Shown one piece after another: positions 61,301-64,000 of a stretch of 64,000 nt of DNA (positions are counted from its first letter, which is position 1; the number at the start of each line of letters is the position of its first letter). Under the pieces are notes generated by a model that saw nothing but the letters and a program-made list of their open reading frames with translations, did no database searches and had not been told where the DNA came from. A program made the translations under genes and the position numbers. Origin of the DNA: Allacma fusca (taxonomy: Eukaryota; Arthropoda; Collembola; Symphypleona; Sminthuridae); assembly GCA_947179485.1 (NCBI GenBank), contig OX359246.1:54167632-54231631 (forward strand). The letters run 5' to 3'.

Positions 61301-64000
61301 AGTTATTCCAGCAAAATTCCAACTTCTGTAAAATCCAGAGGCAGCCCACCTAACAGTAAAGCCTCAGCTAACCCGAAAACATCAGCTTCCGGACCAGTGC
61401 AACCCTTGACTTCACCATCATTAATCAAGAAAGCTACAGAATCAGCCGTTCCTAAAGTTGCAACCACGACGTCTGCAATTCCAAATCAAACCAAAGGTAC
61501 CTTAGGAGTAGCCACTTCTGCAACAAGTAAGCATAACAAAACAAGCGCTAGTGTTGTAGCAAATTTAATAGGCCCACATAGTGTCAGGAATGCTGATGAC
61601 TTCCGAAAATCGATAATCAAGTCCTCCCAAAATCCCGTTGGCAAACTAACACCTGACATCGAAAAGGAGAAGCTTGAACTAATTCAGAATGCTTTGAACA
61701 AAGCAATTAAAGAAAGTATAAAATTTCATAACAAAGCTATCCAATCGGTCGCAAATAAAAAGCAACCGCACACAGAAAGAGCACTGACCGTGCATCACAA
61801 CAATCATCTCGATGCTATTTTAGAAGCCTGGAATCAAACATGTAGTCCCTTGAGTGCTTGCAGCATACCCAATTTGAACCAAGTATTGGACGAATCACAA
61901 GCTAAGCTTAAAAAATCCATCAACGCCCAATTGGTAACCAACATATTGCATTACAATACTTCGATTGAAAAGGTATCTAAGCAAGTAAAGCAGTTGACTA
62001 TTGAAGCTGACAATCACTACGATGATTTAATGGACGAATTCAATCCACAAGACAAGTCCCGCACAGAAGTGCTAAATGAGCATGCCAAAGTTAGGGAAGA
62101 GGTTACAACCATATATAAAGAGCGGGTTAATGACGCTGGATTAAAATGGGAAGACTTCTGGATATTTGAGTTGGAAGAAAGGCTACAAGAGAAATTGGAA
62201 GATTATTTGGAAGAATGTTTACCAGACAATGAACTTGATTCCTATCCACAGGATGTCATTAGTCATATGGACAGCAGTAATTCTGATTTGCAGGAATTCA
62301 CCACTAATGAAATGATGGTAGATCCCGCACCACAGCACAGAGTAAATACAGTGGACCAAAGCATGCCAAGTATGGAAATCACTAGTAAATCCGTATCCGG
62401 TTTCGATGGATACCAACCAACATCAATGTCTCCAGAAACATTTAGCGCACGTCAACACAGCCCAGCCCCTAGACCAGTATCCCCCATTTACGAAAACATC
62501 GATACGCAAAGCATGAAAGTTTTCCATTCCATTTTAAAAAAGAATGGAGCCCCGTCTCCAACCCGACAGGTCAGCTTCAAATTTCCAAGCAGTTCTCAAG
62601 GAGACCTGATGGAAAAAATGCAGTCTTTTGACAGATCCAACCATGCCATGTCCACATTTCACTTCAATAACCCAAATAATGTGACTCCTGGTCCCCCAAA
62701 AACAACACGTACCAAGTCTTGGCCGGATTTAGACAGCAATCTCGCTGCAGGACAATTCATTACAGCCGGGGTGAAGCGACCTGCAGTTGCTCCTCCGCCA
62801 GTCCCTTCTAAGCGAAACGAGCGGCTCAATGTTGGAATTTACTTGGATGAGAATTTTGCAAACGTTGGAACATTTCTGAATAATGACGTCAACGAAGTGG
62901 ACCTAATTTTACAAATGCCGGCTGAAATTGTATTCATGGACGATGAAGTAGTAGTTGGCTGGCAAGCAGAAAAGAACAGAAATTCATTAAACCACTTTTA
63001 CTTGTACCAGCTTATTAAAATCAAAGCATCTGAAGTTCATCCCGTACATTTTAAAACTATTAAGCACGCTCCGTGCACAGAAGAAATTATAGCGATGTTT
63101 TTCAAAAAATTGCATCAAAACATTTCGCTGCTGAAGACAGGTACATTTGTGAATAGTGTCATAATCACAATACCTTTCACCTTAACCAGTGCCGAGAAGG
63201 AGAGAATCAAAACAGCTGCCAGAATAGCGGGCCTTCCGAATGTACGTGTACTGTCGTCGTTGGTTACAATGGCAGTAGCATACGCAAGAGAGACACAGTT
63301 TTACTTAATGGATCGTCCCAAGGAGAAGACCATCCTCGTTGTTCACTACCTTAAGCATTCATTTTCAATGGCGGTTTTGGAAATCAGTCAAACTTCTATA
63401 ATCACAAGACGTTGTTTTGGCTCGGAGAACATGCCTGAGGGCCACCAGGTGGCTTTCCTTAGTAGCCATGCTCTAATGTTTGGAAACGGGACGCTCAACC
63501 AGAAGCAAGATATATATATCCTGAACATATACAAGAAGGCGTTACATGAGCTGTCATCAGGGACTTCCGCTTCCTGGGACCGAATTATCATAGTAAAGGA
63601 ACAACAGACGACTAAGTTAGACAAAGTCTTAGATAATCTATTCGGAAAACAAAACCAAGCTAGGGGATACCTGGATGGACCACTTCTAGGAGCGTGCTTA
63701 CTAGCGTGTAAAAGTCAGCTGAACATCCCAATAATACCAAACAATCTACAAGTACTTGATGCCAGTCGGTCCCATTTGGTTCTGGAATCTGCTACTGGTC
63801 AAGTTTGGAGAAAGCACTTTAGAAATCATGTTTTCAGACCTGAGATTGTCTTTCGATTCCCCCTGTCCGTGCCACCAGAAGGCACTGTTGTGGTTCTGGA
63901 AGAAGAATTTACACCAGAGGCGGAACCAACCAGGATTGGCCAGTACCAAGTGATGGCTCGTCGGGAGAACAACTCAAACTGTGATGTTGTCCTGGACTGT
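55305..64000 (+). CDS. P9: giant two-headed protein with two Hsp70-like units and four helical modules (3' end outside window)
   Basis: Exons 55305-58260 and 58404 to the window edge (AAAG|GTAGGA donor, TAATGTTAG acceptor, phase 1). I read the second exon through codon by codon: it stays open for about 5.6 kb, giving at least 2851 residues. Order: N-terminus MSLYCLHKN with Cys5; a basic-aromatic patch (KKSWFRLTGKRK) at about 98; helical modules at about 132-229 (partial) and 322-514, with another basic patch (KGRFSFIRVGSKSKGK) between; Hsp70-like unit 1 at about 546-985 (INVGIYFDSVNTIVGTI, SSLITTAIAHA, GPLTGACLLAA, YDASRSNILLA). Then helical module 3 at about 1057-1238 (VQHGIQAHKNQMKKL, PFTDSQIQKFHENNLQAV, EWRDFWKAELEWRLESKLEE), a 12-residue PEVPKSIPTQMS repeat array at about 1382-1677, a Ser/Pro-rich basic linker, helical module 4 at about 2068-2260, and Hsp70-like unit 2 from about 2458 (LNVGIYLDENFANVGTF, SSLVTMAVAYA, GPLLGACLLAC, LDASRSHLVL). 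Unit 2's substrate-binding part is cut by the window end. Confidence 0.85.
59590..60475 (+). repeat. Coding minisatellite of P9: PEVPKSIPTQMS units (36 bases)
   Basis: Roughly two dozen 36-base units lie in frame. The outer left ones have diverged (for example PKLIPHQLSSEV), and the central ones are nearly identical. The product is a regular Pro-rich, probably extended spacer between helical modules 3 and 4. Confidence 0.9.

Noticed and set aside
62500-64000. Treating the second Hsp70-like head of P9 as a separate gene
   Set aside because: No stop, splice acceptor or leader-intron signal separates it from the upstream exon; the frame is continuous from 58404.
1-64000. Search for retroviral, LTR or capsid-bearing elements
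   Set aside because: No reverse transcriptase, integrase, capsid or paired LTR signals were recognised in any frame.

Overview
The window is from a eukaryote, almost certainly an arthropod. It is AT-rich, protein genes are split by short GT-AG introns (about 65 to 200 bases), it carries hAT, pogo-like and Helitron transposons, one cuticle-type secreted protein whose first exon encodes only Met-Lys, and one three-exon seven-transmembrane chemoreceptor of the insect gustatory-receptor type. A springtail (Collembola) is my best guess, but that is inference and not provable from the sequence alone.

The main content is a plus-strand tandem array of at least ten related genes, here called P0 to P9: P0 36-352 (3' end only), P1 1793-4840, P2 5578-6615, P3 9271-11626, P4 12627-19049, P5 19804-22190, P6 31372-34268, P7 35108-38435, P8 40426-44458 and P9 55305 to beyond the window end. 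They are built from two kinds of module. The first is a degenerate Hsp70-like unit (nucleotide-binding fold plus beta substrate-binding domain) of about 430 residues. Its order of elements can be followed along Hsp70, but the DLGTT, DLGGGT and GGSTR-type nucleotide motifs are gone and are replaced by family-specific motifs (SSLLTTA, GPLTGACLLAS, DASRSDLLL). The second is a helical unit of about 190 residues made of two similar halves (A..HK..M...PFTD.QI..FH, then EAE..Y...M.EF...KH...W.DFW). Its pattern recalls the helical middle and C-terminal domains of atlastins and guanylate-binding proteins, although no GTPase domain is present. Members differ in arrangement: helical only (P2), half chaperone plus helical (P1), chaperone then helical (P3, P4, P5, P8), helical-chaperone-helical (P6, P7), and a giant protein with two chaperone units and four helical units (P9). 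The chaperone and helical parts are always joined across a phase-1 intron. Acidic or proline-rich low-complexity repeats link modules in P1, P3, P4 and P9. Several members begin with Cys- or Gly-Cys-rich, basic N-termini that look like lipid-anchor signals. I take this array to be the likely undescribed system of the window: a family of probably non-ATPase, membrane-tethered, chaperone-like scaffolds.

Layout: 1-6.6 kb P0-P2; 6.9-7.5 kb the cuticle-type gene (minus); 9-22.2 kb P3-P5; 22.5-30.8 kb a transposon-rich block (unclassified repeat, a foldback-like element, three head-to-tail Helitron copies with a helicase relic, and a hAT inserted in one of them); 31-44.5 kb P6-P8; 45-46.4 kb the chemoreceptor (minus); 46.6-47.9 kb a hAT element; 49.4-49.9 kb a small two-exon helical protein; 50.2-53.5 kb nested transposons; 55.3-64 kb P9, still open at the window edge. 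No rRNA, tRNA, CRISPR or retroviral element was seen.
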